Of a stretch of DNA of 64,000 nt, positions 54,601-64,000 are shown piece by piece; position 1 is the stretch's first letter; every line of letters begins with the position of its first letter. Source of the stretch: Caprimulgus europaeus (lineage: Eukaryota; Chordata; Aves; Caprimulgiformes; Caprimulgidae); the NCBI GenBank assembly GCA_907165065.1, contig OU015541.1, forward strand, positions 558,001-622,000. Direction: 5' to 3'. The notes beneath the pieces are model-generated. The model saw only the letters and a list, made by a program, of their open reading frames with translations, made no database searches and had not been told where the DNA came from. A program made the translations under genes and the position numbers.

Positions 54601-57600
54601 CTTTATGATATGCTCTTACAGTGTCCAGTTGTGGAGTCCAGAGTCAATTCTTGGTTTGCTTGGGTCGATACATCAGGAGTTTTTCAGAGGAAAGAGGGAT
54701 TAAAGGTGCACACCATGTTTAAAATGTGAAAACCACCTGATTTGTTTGACTGAATCCTGAAAGTACAGACTAAACTTTTAGCTTAATTAACCAGGTTATG
54801 GAGCCTAACTCTGTAGATTCCTATCCCCCACCCCAGTCACTGCCATCTCTGCAGGGATAAAATGCCGTCAGCGTCTAAACCCACCGTGCTGGGGCTGCCG
54901 GTCCTGCCCGTTCCCTCTGTGTTCCCTGTGATCTCTTGTTTTCCTGTCGAGCCAGGAGTGTATTTGTGAATGAGATGTCACTGTGCATGTGCCTGGTGCA
55001 TTGTTGTGGCCCTCCTGTCAAAGACAGGATGTTTCGAGCGTTGTCTCGTGACTTACCCGAGGCTTTTGCCCGCAGACAAAGAGGCGGCCGAGCGGCTGTC
55101 GAAGACAGTGGACGAGGCGTGCCTGCTGCTGGCGGAGTACAACGGCCGGCTGGCGGCGGAGCTGGAGGACCGGCGCCAGCTGGCACGCATGCTCATCGAG
55201 TACACCCAGAACCAGAAGGATGTCCTGACAGAGAAGGAGAAGAAGCTGGAAGTGAGTACGGATGACCCCGGTGCCGTTACCGGGTACCTTGCCAAAGGCT
55301 CCCGCTGAGTCCTAGCTGAGGTGTTTCCCTCGCGGGCGGTGGTTCCAGGCGTTATCTTTACATCTGGAGTAAATGGGTTGTAAAGAGTCTGGAGAAGACA
55401 AATCTGTCCTGATGTTCAGTCTGGTACATTTTAATACATGTGGAAGTGGAAGGCCCAGAACTCCACATTGCTTAGAGAAGAACAGGCTTGTCTAACAAAA
55501 TTTCTTCACATTTACTGTTTTTAATGAAATCTCAATCTCTAAAAAGTCAACCTCCCTTTGCCCTAATTAGCTGAGGTTTTTTGTTTGGGGGTTTTTATTA
55601 TGGGTGATTTTTAAAAAATTCTTTTCCTTATGGTTGAGCACCCCTCATTGCCTTCCCAGACCCGACTTGACAAGGGGATGCAGTGTAAAGAAAATCTTCT
55701 GGCATCCATCCTTCAGCAGCCACTCTTACCTGCTGCTTTGGTGATGGAGTGTCAATGGGCTGATCCTGAACAGCAAGGACTTGCATTTCCTGCGGCAGCT
55801 CCCGTGAGCAGGGAGGGCAGGACACTAAAATGAGGCTGTTTGGGCTGGACCTGAGCGCCGGGTGCGTGTCCCAGAGCCCGGGCAGCGGCTGCGGCAGCCG
55901 GGCTTTTATCTGAAACGTTCTTTCTTGGGGGAAGTTCTTTCAGCACTGCAACCTGGGACTAGTGGGGAAGTTTAATTAATGATTGTGGGTGTATGTCACT
56001 CTGCCATCTGCTGAACTGCCCCTTGGCAGCACATTAAGGGTTCCTCTGCGCTGTGGGCTGCTGGTTATTGTGAACAGCTGCTGCTGGGTGGGACACGAGG
56101 TGCCGCGGAGGACAGAACCTGCTGGAAGGAGGCTGCTGTAGCAACTGCCACTCTGTTTCCTGGCATGGCAAACCTAATCCTCTGACAGCTCAGCAGCACT
56201 GTGCTGAGGTGGATCTCATTTTGGATGTTTGCTTTGTCCTCTGTGTTTAGACAAGAGTTTCTCAATGTCTTGTGACTGTGAACATGTTGCTTTTCCAGGG
56301 CAACGTTTGTTCCCAATCAGCCTGACAAGGGCTGATTCTGCATTCAGTATTAGAGTGGAAAGTTAATAACTCTGTTAGCTTGTTTAGCTTGAATTTCTTC
56401 AGGCACAGCATCTGTCTTATGCCTGAGTCGTTAGAAGGCACTTTCAGACATGGATATGAACGATGCTGTAAAACCAAGTCCTGTTTGGCACCTGATTTAT
56501 TTGCTGAATTCTAGTGGAAGTCTTGGGTCTGGTGTTATTTTTCCCTTGCTGAAAGGAGGATTCCTGTCTAGTACAAACATGTATATGTGTGTGTGTACAG
56601 GTCAATATATAAATGATAGACTATTGCTGTTTACTCTTTCCAAGAAAAGCAAGAAATAGGTGGCAAAATGCTGCAATGTTTTAACAGAACAATCCATAAA
56701 TTTGAGTCACTTTGAGACTCTGAAATTAAGAAATTCATAAGGACAACGTTAAATTAAAATTTCTAATGCACTAGCTGAGCTGTTGTGACAATTGTGTTGG
56801 TTTTTGTTTTGGAAAATATCCTTTTGGTAAGGAATCTGACATGAAAATTGTAACTGTGGCGGGGCAGAAATGTAACCCTGAAAATTAAGCGGTTCACTGG
56901 CTGAGCTGCTTCGTCAGTAGGAATAATCCTGCTGACGGCAACAGGACAGGTTGCTTGCCCACTGTTAAGTGTAAACACAGTCTGTAATATGTTGGAAACT
57001 AAAGAATGCTCTTATTAAATGTCTGTATCTCATTAATTATCCGTTTAGGGTAGCATCTTTGTCATCCTGCCAGAACAAGGAGGCGTCAGCACTGTAGGAG
57101 TCTGGAGTGAGTTGCAGGAAGTGCCACTCTGAGACTGAACACGAAGGCACAATTCCTGCTCGTGTCAGGTCTGGGATCTGAGCTGAGGATGTTGCCTGAT
57201 GAAAGCATCCATTGTTCTCCAGTTGTTCTCTGGTTAATAAGTAGTGGAAGATGTTGGTTACAGATATGGCAGGCCCTATCTGCTTATCAGCTTTGTTTTG
57301 AGGCTTTGATGTTCTCACAGTCACGTCAGTGATAAGCCTGGGTTTGTCTTTGTAGTGCTAATAAGCATTTTAATAGAGGGATCTGAAATTCGTGTAGCAA
57401 TTACAGATGTGTTAAAAATTCACTCACGCAAAGACTGGAATAAGAAAATAACTTAAAACCATCTGATTTGGGTCTCTTCTCGCTGTGTGCTTTGCCCTCT
57501 CAAGGTGTCTTTTCCAGATCTGTGGTACTATTGACTGTGAGTTTATTCTCTTGTGAAGTAAGTTTCCTGAGCTCAGATGAGATGGCATTTTCAGATAGAA

Positions 57601-60600
57601 GATGGGTTGTTTACTTCACTATCCCAATCTAGCCAAGGCTGCTTGGTGGGAAAAGGGGTTTCTGACAGTGGTTGACTCAGGGCTCTTCAGACATTTCCAT
57701 ATCTTAAAATAATTTGCAAATCAGTCTGGGTATTTTTTGTATTTTACTTACTCACAAAGTCTTTCACTGTGATAGCAATGAAAGTAGCTAATGTTCATCT
57801 TTTCAAAAGCAGCTTTTGCTGTCTAAAGAGCTGCAGTTGTTTACTAATCCTGTTAATACCATCCCTTGTGGAACAGCAAATACTCCAAACATACACATAA
57901 ACTCAGGGTATTTATGTCTAGTGGGTTAATGCTCAGAATGCTTTGCACTGTCAAAACCCTGTGACACAGAGCTCTTGCCATCAACTGCAGAAAAGCTGTT
58001 TAATTAAGGAACAATATCCTGAGAAAGGTGGCTCTGGACAATGAATTATACTTCAGCATTGATAGATTGGCCTGGGTAGGGATGGAAACAGCGTGGTGCT
58101 GAGGACTGGTGATTGGAAGGGAGAGAGCTGGCACAGAGCCTGAGGATCATAACATACAAATGCTGCTTTTAGGGTAGCAGTGGAAGTAGCTGAAAGTGTA
58201 ATAATTAGGATTTATCGAGGGGTGGGACAGAGGTTGTGATAATTTGACTGTAGTCTAAAAGTACTCAGAAGGGGAAGGGAGAATTCCTTTAACTCTTTAC
58301 TGATTAATAATAATCCATCAATAAAGAACAACTGAGAGGGGTGAAACCCCAAAACCAACAAACAAAAAACCCCTTAGTGTTCTAATTTTGGTGTGCTGTG
58401 TCTGAGTGTTCTGTCAGGATGTAAGACAGGGGCTTATGTGTGCTGTCCACATACTCACTGAGCAGAACTTGCCTCTCCTTTCTTCAGGAAGTTCTTTATT
58501 TTTGGTGATTTTCTCTCAGTGCCCTTCGTGTTGGTCGTGAATACGCTGCCATGGTGACATTCTCACGTGTTTTAGCAAGAATGTTTTAGGTTAAGGAGCA
58601 AGCAGCAGAAGCTAAGGAGTACCTAATCAACCTGCTGTATTAGTGCTGTATATTTAATGTTTCAAACAGAGACTTTGCCTGCCCATGTAAACGTTGGTGC
58701 CAAGGCTCTGGCTGCGCTGTGCACCCTGTTCCCGTTCCTGTCCAGCCTCCAGTTCCTGCTTTCCCCGACCTCTCTGGTTTTTCCTTTCGTGCATCTGGCT
58801 CAAGCTGCAGCACATCAGCGCTGAGACTGACTGCCTGCTCTTCCTCTTCACTTCCTAAATTCTCATTAATGCTTAACTAAATGTTTTTCAGTAGATGCAG
58901 TTGCTGTGATGACTTACAGCATGTTACTGCTCGATCCAGCACAGAGTGGAAGAGTCCAGTGCAAATTCTAAGCTAAAATGAAAGGAGGTCTGTGCTGTGG
59001 GACTCCACAAGGTGAACCAAGCCGTGCAGCAGTCCTCAGGATGAATTTCCTGTCATGTCAGGTTTATAGTGTTCAAGGGAGGCTTCTTTTGAAGGACACA
59101 CCTCTGTCTCATTCAGTGGTGTTTATTCTGATTTTGCATTTGTTTCAAGGACTGGGTGTCTAATCCACTCGGCCGCCGTGGGTGCAGGATGCCGCATACT
59201 GGAAGGGGATGTTGATTAGCAGAAGCATTGGTGTGGCACAGCGCCAGCTTTTTCTGTATCATCTTGAAACTCCTGCTTACAGCAGAGATCTCATTATTTT
59301 GTCTAAAAAAAGCAAATGGCATCCAAATACTATTAATCTTAATGAAAGCCTGCTATGCAGCGAGGCAATTAGCAAGACACATGGAGTACAAACTACGACC
59401 TCGGAAAGCAGCGGTTTCTTTTAAGTGCACTTCATATTTTTTCAGTTTTATAGAATGGAGGCACCTTTAGCAGAAATCTGCAAGATGCAGCTGCAAAGTG
59501 TGTCACAGGCAACGTGGAAAGTGTTGCTTTCCCTTAAACCTGGCTGCCAGAGTCCTGCCTTGCAGATTGTGGCCACCACTCAGCCTGTGGGACAGGAGAA
59601 GCCCCTGAGCCGGGCTGGGGGTTGCCTGTCTCTGCTTGTGGCTGTTCTGAGCGGAGCTGGGCTGTGTTCCTGAGCAGTTCCCATGGCAAACACAAGTCAG
59701 CGTGCCCCGTGCTTCCTACGAGGGGTTGCATCTCCCTGGTAGGTGCAGCCAGACTGCAGAGTTCTCCACTTGTAGGAGCAGCAGCCCAGGAGTGAGGGGC
59801 TGCCTCCAGGCTCTGTCTGTCTTTGGGACCCTCTCTCTAGATCCTGGCCTTGTCCTTGGTGTGCTGTGCCTGCCGGGCGCCTCGACGCGGTCAGTGCTCC
59901 CTGACCCAGCCCTGCCACGAGCCAGCACAGCGCTGTTGCACCAGAGCAGATGGGAAGTGTTCAGCATGCAGGAGACAGTTCTCCAGTGTAGTCTGTGTTG
60001 TGTATCAAATGTGTCCAGCAAGTATTCGTTTCTTCTAGGAAATCTTGGTTCCTGGATCACTCCTTTAGAACATCATTTCCCCATTTACATTCCTGAGTGT
60101 AGTGATGCTTTCCTGAGCCAGAGCTTTTAATGGTGTTGGGGCTGTTGCTGCCTTTTTCTTGTGAGTATTTTTCTTTCCTCTCTCAACAGACAGGATTTGG
60201 GGCTCACTGCTTTAACCAAACTTCTGTGTGCTAGTTAATGCTGCATTCACCTGCTAGTGAGGTCAAATTACTTAGAATTGAACAGATGTGGTTCTCAAGG
60301 TGACTTGATTTTCTTTGACATCAGATATGTACTAAAGTCTGTTCAAACTGAGAAGGTGTTTGTGATAGCTCAGATCTCAGTGTACAGTACCCCTAAAAAT
60401 GGGGACATGTCAAGAGCAATATTTTCCTGCACATTTGAAGCTGTTAACTGTAAATCGGGGAACAGATTGCTGCTGGTAATGTGTACAGGGATTGCTCCTG
60501 AGTCTGTGTGTTTGCCATAGTGTAAAACCAGAGCAGAAACACAGTTTCATACATCTTGGTGGTTCTTAACTTGTCCCCCCGTTTTCTCAGAGCTGGGTTA

Positions 60601-63595
60601 GGAAGGAAAGCATTGGAAAAATTTGCACTCCCCTAAATAGTTCTAAAAAGAGCTGTTGTTTGGGAAGAAATTTTTAATGTTTGGATGTAATACAATTGTA
60701 ATAGTCACACAAACAGTCTTCAGCTGAAGAGCCACGGTGTCCAAGTCCTTACTGTCCACCAGAAGCAGCGTTCCTGGTCCTCTTGGCAGCTTTGCCCTGG
60801 AGGCAGATGTTGCATCGTACCTGTTCTCACAGAGTTCTTGTGCATGGATCTTGTCAATTCAAGCAGTATTTGAGGTATTTTCTTGGCTCATGCTTGGAAT
60901 TTGCACCTTCTGCCCATTTATCAAACTTGGAGGACTTGCCAGCTGCCTTGCCCTTCCTGATTTCTTCCCTATCTTTAGTAAGAATTACTGCAGCAAAAAA
61001 ACCCTGCCAATATTCACTCTTGTCAGGTTGGCATTCTCGAGAGAGCGCTGCCCTTTCTTTCCTGGCTTGATGTTCATCCCCCCCTGACAATGTCCTGGAT
61101 TACAGGGTTCTGTTATTGTGGGGTTTTTCTTTTTTTCTTTTTTTCTCTTTTTTTTTTAATTTTAAGACAGTCTTTTGAGGGTAGCAACAAGCAGTCTCTG
61201 CATCCAGCCTCTTCCACCTTCTATCTCTGAGCGTGTGGAACACGACGCCACGATGAGCACTGCTGCTGTCTGCATCCGCTGGAGCTGGAGCTCTGCTGTC
61301 TCCTGCCTCACGCTGTCCGTGCTGTGCAGCCCTGAGCAGAGCTCTCCATTTGCCACCCCTCTCTGCCCAGTGCTGGCTTCCAGCTGCTCCTGGAGAAGGA
61401 CCTTAAGTGTCAGAGCACAGAAGTTCCACAGCTCTCCTCTGATCTGCTTTTGTTCTGTATTTGTGCTTCAGTCTGGGGTGTTTTCCTGGTTTTGTTCTCT
61501 GTCTGCATAATGTGACTTTTATGACTTCCCTGCTGAAGTATTTCCCCGAATGGTGTGACGAGGGAAGTGGGCTGCATTCTTATTTTGATCCTGATTCTTT
61601 GTCTTAAAGGCACAAAACAACCCTCAGTTGATGGCAGCGCCTTCTCCTGAGTTTGGTTGTTGTTGCTGTTGTTCTCCTCTGGGCTTGCAAACAGTGCACT
61701 TCAGTTGATGAAGCTGGTAGAGCTTTGTTTGAACTTGGTTATTTCAATATATATGCTATGTACATAAACAGAAGTGCTTGGCTATGATGGTGTGTTAACT
61801 CACTGAACCTCATGAAGGGATTTACGTTTGAAATAGGCCATTAAAGGACATTTGTATTTGGAGCTGGCAGGAAATTTATGGAATACATTTATACAGCCAT
61901 TCCAGCGTGGGGTGTTCCGAGTGGTTGTAACTGACTGCTGCTCTCACTGTTCTAATTCAAAGTAATGAAACACACAGTGTAAACCCATTGCTTGTAACCC
62001 TGCAGGAGCTGCTCTGCCTTGGTGTTGGAGAACGTGAAGAGAATTCCCATCACTGAGAGGTTAGAGAGGCTGGATTGCAGCTGTAAGCTCTTCAGAAAGA
62101 TGTGCTGATTAAGTGTGTCCCTAGTTTTATTTGGTCTTCAGAGATAAAATTGTTTTCTCTGGTAAACTCTTCTCTTTGCCAAGTAATTAAGAGATGAAAA
62201 GTAAGTTAATGTTACAGCTGACTATGGAAGTCCATTCTGTGTGATTTTTCTTAAGCTGATTGTTTCCTGCATTCTGGAGGTGCCACAGAAAATAGGCCCT
62301 GTGTGGTTGGGTAAAGTGGTGCCTTCCAGAAGAAATGCTGTGATGCTGGGTTTTTATTACTTAAATAGCTGTCTTCTGACTGTTACATAAATGTTTAGAA
62401 TCACAACACTTGGAAAATGACATCAGCATCAGTCTTTAATTGAGCTTCTGTGTTAGGTAACTCGGGTATGTGTTGCTCTGCTTTTACACGGCCTCTAAAC
62501 GCAATTTCACCAGGTAAGGTTTGTACTTTCATTTTCAGGGTACAAACTCCTGCTCTGTCCTCTTGTTGTGCAATACCAGTCACTGTTACCTCTTGTCTCT
62601 TAGACTGTGGAGGTTTCTGGGGCTGGATAGATATTTCTTACTGGGCTTGTAATGCTCAGACCTCATTTGTGGAAAAAACTGCTGTGAGTTTCCTCTTCAG
62701 GGATTTTTAACTTGCTGTTTTCCTCCCTTTGTAATAAGATCCTGAAAATGTCAGTGTCTGTGTTTTGCTTTCAGTCTGGTGTGGATGTGTCTTTCTCTGG
62801 TTGATGTTTAGTGATCATACCCATATTTCTGTGTTGCTTGCCAACATGCCAGTCTCGTGGTGCCGCTGCTGTGGTTGCTAACAGGAGTTGTCTAACAGCT
62901 CATAGAGGAGACCCTGTTTCACAGCCAAAACTTGGTTTCCATGTAATGACTTGAAAGGGAAAATTGAATTATCTAAATATTCAAAATTGATCAAGCTTGA
63001 AAAACCAGCAGTTCAGCAGCATGGTAGCAGTCACACCCCTGGGGTACCTGTGCCCGGTGGCGGTGGCTGGGGAGCGCTGTCCGTGTTCCTCCTCCGGCAG
63101 CGGTGGGAGCCAGCAGCCTGGGGAAGAACCCCAGGATAGAGCAGCTCTGTCACAGCTCCTGAACGCTCTGCCAGGCCCCAGCGGGCCCAGGTTTGGGGGC
63201 ATTTCACAGAGCTTGTGTTAAAGTGGCGCAGGGCGGGGTGAGTGGTTCGGGGGTGCCAAAGCCTGGGCGCAGGCTGTGAACCTGGGCGCCGGTGACGGGG
63301 TCCGCAGTCGTGCCAGCAGCTGCGCAGGGAACCCGTGTCTTGCCACCTTCTCGCAGCACCCTCACCTGGAAAACACTCCTGGCTTAACTAAAAGCACTGT
63401 TAATTAACCTGTGCTTAACGTCCCTTCTCTTGTCTCTTCCCTCAGGAATACAAACAGAAGCTTGCTCGGGTGACCCAGGTCCGCAAGGAGCTGAAATCCC
63501 ACATCCAGAGCCTTCCAGACCTGTCCCTGCTGCCCAATGTCACGGGGGGTCTGGCACCTCTGCCGTCTGCTGGCGACCTGTTTTCAACAGACTAG
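45484..63595 (+). CDS. RPRD1B: RPRD1B (CREPT), regulation of nuclear pre-mRNA domain-containing protein 1B (complete CDS, seven exons, 326 aa)
   Basis: Exons 45484-45634, 47176-47305, 48309-48442, 52278-52390, 53932-54058, 55076-55251 and 63446-63595 join to 981 nt (326 aa plus TAG), the same length as the human protein as I recall it. RPRD1B binds the phosphorylated C-terminal domain of RNA polymerase II through an N-terminal CID domain (about residues 2-133, exons 1-3) and acts with RPAP2 in dephosphorylation and transcription control; it is also known as CREPT, a cyclin D1 regulator. The C-terminal half (exons 5-7) is a coiled coil, ELEDRRQLARMLIEYTQNQK. Exon 4 has an acidic EEEDDD run. 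The protein ends GGLAPLPSAGDLFSTD. The sequence is almost invariant against the human one from memory, so the call is secure. Confidence 0.98.
45635..47175 (+). other. RPRD1B: RPRD1B intron 1
   Basis: 1.5-kb intron. The CpG island continues to about 46080. The acceptor is preceded by an unusually long pyrimidine tract, T13 then CCTTCTTC, T9 and CCCCTTTCCCAG. Confidence 0.92.
47176..47305 (+). CDS. RPRD1B: RPRD1B coding exon 2
   Basis: 130 nt encoding KSSRKLTFLYLANDVIQNSK and RKGPEFTREFESVLVDAFSH, part of the CID domain including the conserved LANDVIQNS helix. The donor is CCAG/GTATGT. Confidence 0.97.
47306..48308 (+). other. RPRD1B: RPRD1B intron 2
   Basis: 1.0-kb intron with acceptor CTTTGAACAG. 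Nothing further is recognised. Confidence 0.92.
48309..48442 (+). CDS. RPRD1B: RPRD1B coding exon 3
   Basis: 134 nt encoding EADEGCKKPLERLLNIWQER and SVYGSEFIQQLKLSMEDSNS, then PQTK. It closes the CID domain (LLNIWQERSVY motif). The donor is AAAG/GTCAGT. Reading through the donor would meet a stop at about 48486. Confidence 0.97.
48534..48758 (+). repeat. 57-bp minisatellite, four copies
   Basis: Copies start at 48534, 48591, 48648 and 48705 (the last slightly short). The unit begins CTCCTGGGGTTGGGCTGTTG and ends GTTGTCTGGA. Copies differ by only a few substitutions. The unit length is a multiple of three and contains no stop, so several frames stay open through it; this is not evidence of coding. 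Confidence 0.95.
50706..50790 (-). mobile_element. CR1 LINE 3'-end fragment (degraded)
   Basis: GGTTTGGGTTGGAAGAGACC followed by AAGATCATCTAGTTCCAAAC and CCCTGCCGTGAGCAGGTGTC is the reverse complement of the well-known avian CR1 3' region. The terminal ATTCTATG repeats are eroded. It is a short non-coding relic. Confidence 0.8.
52278..52390 (+). CDS. RPRD1B: RPRD1B coding exon 4
   Basis: 113 nt; it completes a Val codon, then encodes AEEKKSLKRTFQQIQEEEDD and DYPGSYSPQDPSAGPLL. The acceptor is TGTCTTTAG and the donor CTG/GTATGT. A second AG lies six bases into the exon (TTGCAG), so an in-frame two-residue-shorter form is possible. Confidence 0.96.
52391..53931 (+). other. RPRD1B: RPRD1B intron 4
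   Basis: 1.5-kb AT-rich intron with acceptor TTGTCTTGTAG. Nothing further is recognised. Confidence 0.92.
53932..54058 (+). CDS. RPRD1B: RPRD1B coding exon 5
   Basis: 127 nt encoding TEDLIKALQDLENAASGDAT and VRQKIASLPQEVQDVSLLEK, then IT. It begins the C-terminal coiled-coil region. The donor is ACAG/GTATGA. Confidence 0.97.
54059..55075 (+). other. RPRD1B: RPRD1B intron 5
   Basis: 1.0-kb intron with acceptor TTTTGCCCGCAG. Nothing further is recognised. Confidence 0.92.
55076..55251 (+). CDS. RPRD1B: RPRD1B coding exon 6
   Basis: 176 nt encoding KEAAERLSKTVDEACLLLAE, YNGRLAAELEDRRQLARMLI and EYTQNQKDVLTEKEKKLE. This is the central dimerising coiled coil. The donor is GAA/GTGAGT. It is markedly GC-richer than the neighbouring exons. 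Confidence 0.97.
55252..63445 (+). other. RPRD1B: RPRD1B intron 6 (8.2 kb)
   Basis: The largest intron in the window. A complex, non-repetitive block at about 59160-59450 looks like a candidate conserved noncoding element. A T-rich tract occupies 61120-61165. The many short open frames have no recognised similarity. Confidence 0.88.
61120..61165 (+). repeat. T-rich low-complexity tract
   Basis: Runs of T separated by single C bases over about 45 bp, ending TTTTAATTTTAAG. No retroposed gene is recognisable beside it. Confidence 0.75.
63446..63595 (+). CDS. RPRD1B: RPRD1B coding exon 7 with stop
   Basis: 150 nt, 49 codons plus TAG at 63593-63595. It encodes EYKQKLARVTQVRKELKSHI, QSLPDLSLLPNVTGGLAPLP and SAGDLFSTD. 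The acceptor is TCTTCCCTCAG. Confidence 0.97.
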   Translation, partial: EYKQKLARVTQVRKELKSHIQSLPDLSLLPNVTGGLAPLPSAGDLFSTD

Positions 63596-64000
63596 AGCAA
63601 ATGGGGTGTCCTGGTTTCCATTATTACCAGCAGAAGTAAGAAGACTCTGGTGTTGACTGGAAAGGAAAGCCAGTCTTCCAAGATCTACAGTAGGAAGGAA
63701 CTTGCAGACCCTGCTTTCAGCCTCTTGGCTGCTCATGCTGACCCCTCTCTGGGTACCCTGGCTCACGGTGAGGGGAGGAAGAGGAGCGAGTTCTGTGAGC
63801 TCTCAAGGCAGCGGGGACAGTCTGCACAGGCAACTTTTCTCATTTTTCCATACCCTTTAGTTGCTGTTTGCTCTTAGCACTTGTTACCCCCACAGGAGTC
63901 GTGAGAATCATGTACATACATACCTGGAACGTTTTCAAAGAAAGGTTGACCATATAACATTTTTCTCTGTAAAAATATTGTATTATTTCTGTATAAGTCT
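63596..64000 (+). other. RPRD1B: RPRD1B 3'UTR (start; continues past window)
   Basis: The sequence after the stop has no AATAAA or ATTAAA followed by a GT-rich region, so the transcript very probably continues beyond the window. The open frames in it are not recognised. Confidence 0.7.

Noticed and set aside
59182-59470. 80-codon open frames in RPRD1B intron 6 as a novel small protein
   Set aside because: Two frames overlap almost completely, neither has a recognised domain, and the region reads more like a conserved noncoding element.
61120-61165. T-rich tract as the tail of a minus-strand processed pseudogene
   Set aside because: No recognisable mRNA-like sequence or target-site duplication is next to it.

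Overview
The window is vertebrate nuclear DNA, most likely from a bird. It holds spliced genes with GT/AG introns, CpG-island promoters and poly(A) signals. It also holds two degraded fragments resembling the avian/reptilian CR1 LINE 3' end. The gene order CTNNBL1 - VSTM2L - TTI1 - RPRD1B is the one I know from human chromosome 20q11, here packed into 64 kb with short introns. The species cannot be named from the sequence alone.

Layout. (1) 1-8.2 kb, + strand: the last three coding exons of CTNNBL1, a spliceosome-associated armadillo-like protein, with its stop at 8072 and an ATTAAA poly(A) signal at 8210. (2) 8.2-15.9 kb: intergenic DNA with one CR1 fragment and several AT-rich islands that look like candidate regulatory elements. 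(3) 15.9-27.2 kb, + strand: complete VSTM2L (four coding exons, 213 aa), a secreted V-set immunoglobulin-domain protein, with a CpG-island promoter and an AATAAA at 27195. (4) 27.2-30.2 kb: intergenic, starting with a GGGAT array. (5) 30.2-45.1 kb, - strand: complete TTI1 (seven coding exons, 1096 aa), a scaffold of the TELO2-TTI1-TTI2 co-chaperone complex for PIKK kinases. (6) 44.9-45.5 kb: a CpG-rich bidirectional promoter shared by TTI1 and RPRD1B, with two NRF1 palindromes and E-box, ETS and YY1 motifs. (7) 45.5 kb to the end, + strand: the complete coding region of RPRD1B (seven exons, 326 aa), a regulator that binds the RNA polymerase II CTD; its 3'UTR runs off the window.

All exon phases join exactly. 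The three complete coding sequences sum to whole codons: VSTM2L 642 nt, TTI1 3291 nt, RPRD1B 981 nt, each including the stop. The genes do not form a functional operon. TTI1 and RPRD1B probably share a housekeeping promoter, whereas VSTM2L has its own promoter and the richest set of candidate noncoding elements. I found no tRNA, rRNA, CRISPR array, intact transposon or new multi-gene system. The observations most worth following are a native seven-histidine tract in VSTM2L, a strong G-quadruplex-type array just past the VSTM2L poly(A) site, competing splice sites in TTI1 and RPRD1B, a 57-bp minisatellite in RPRD1B and a perfect 12-bp hairpin in TTI1.
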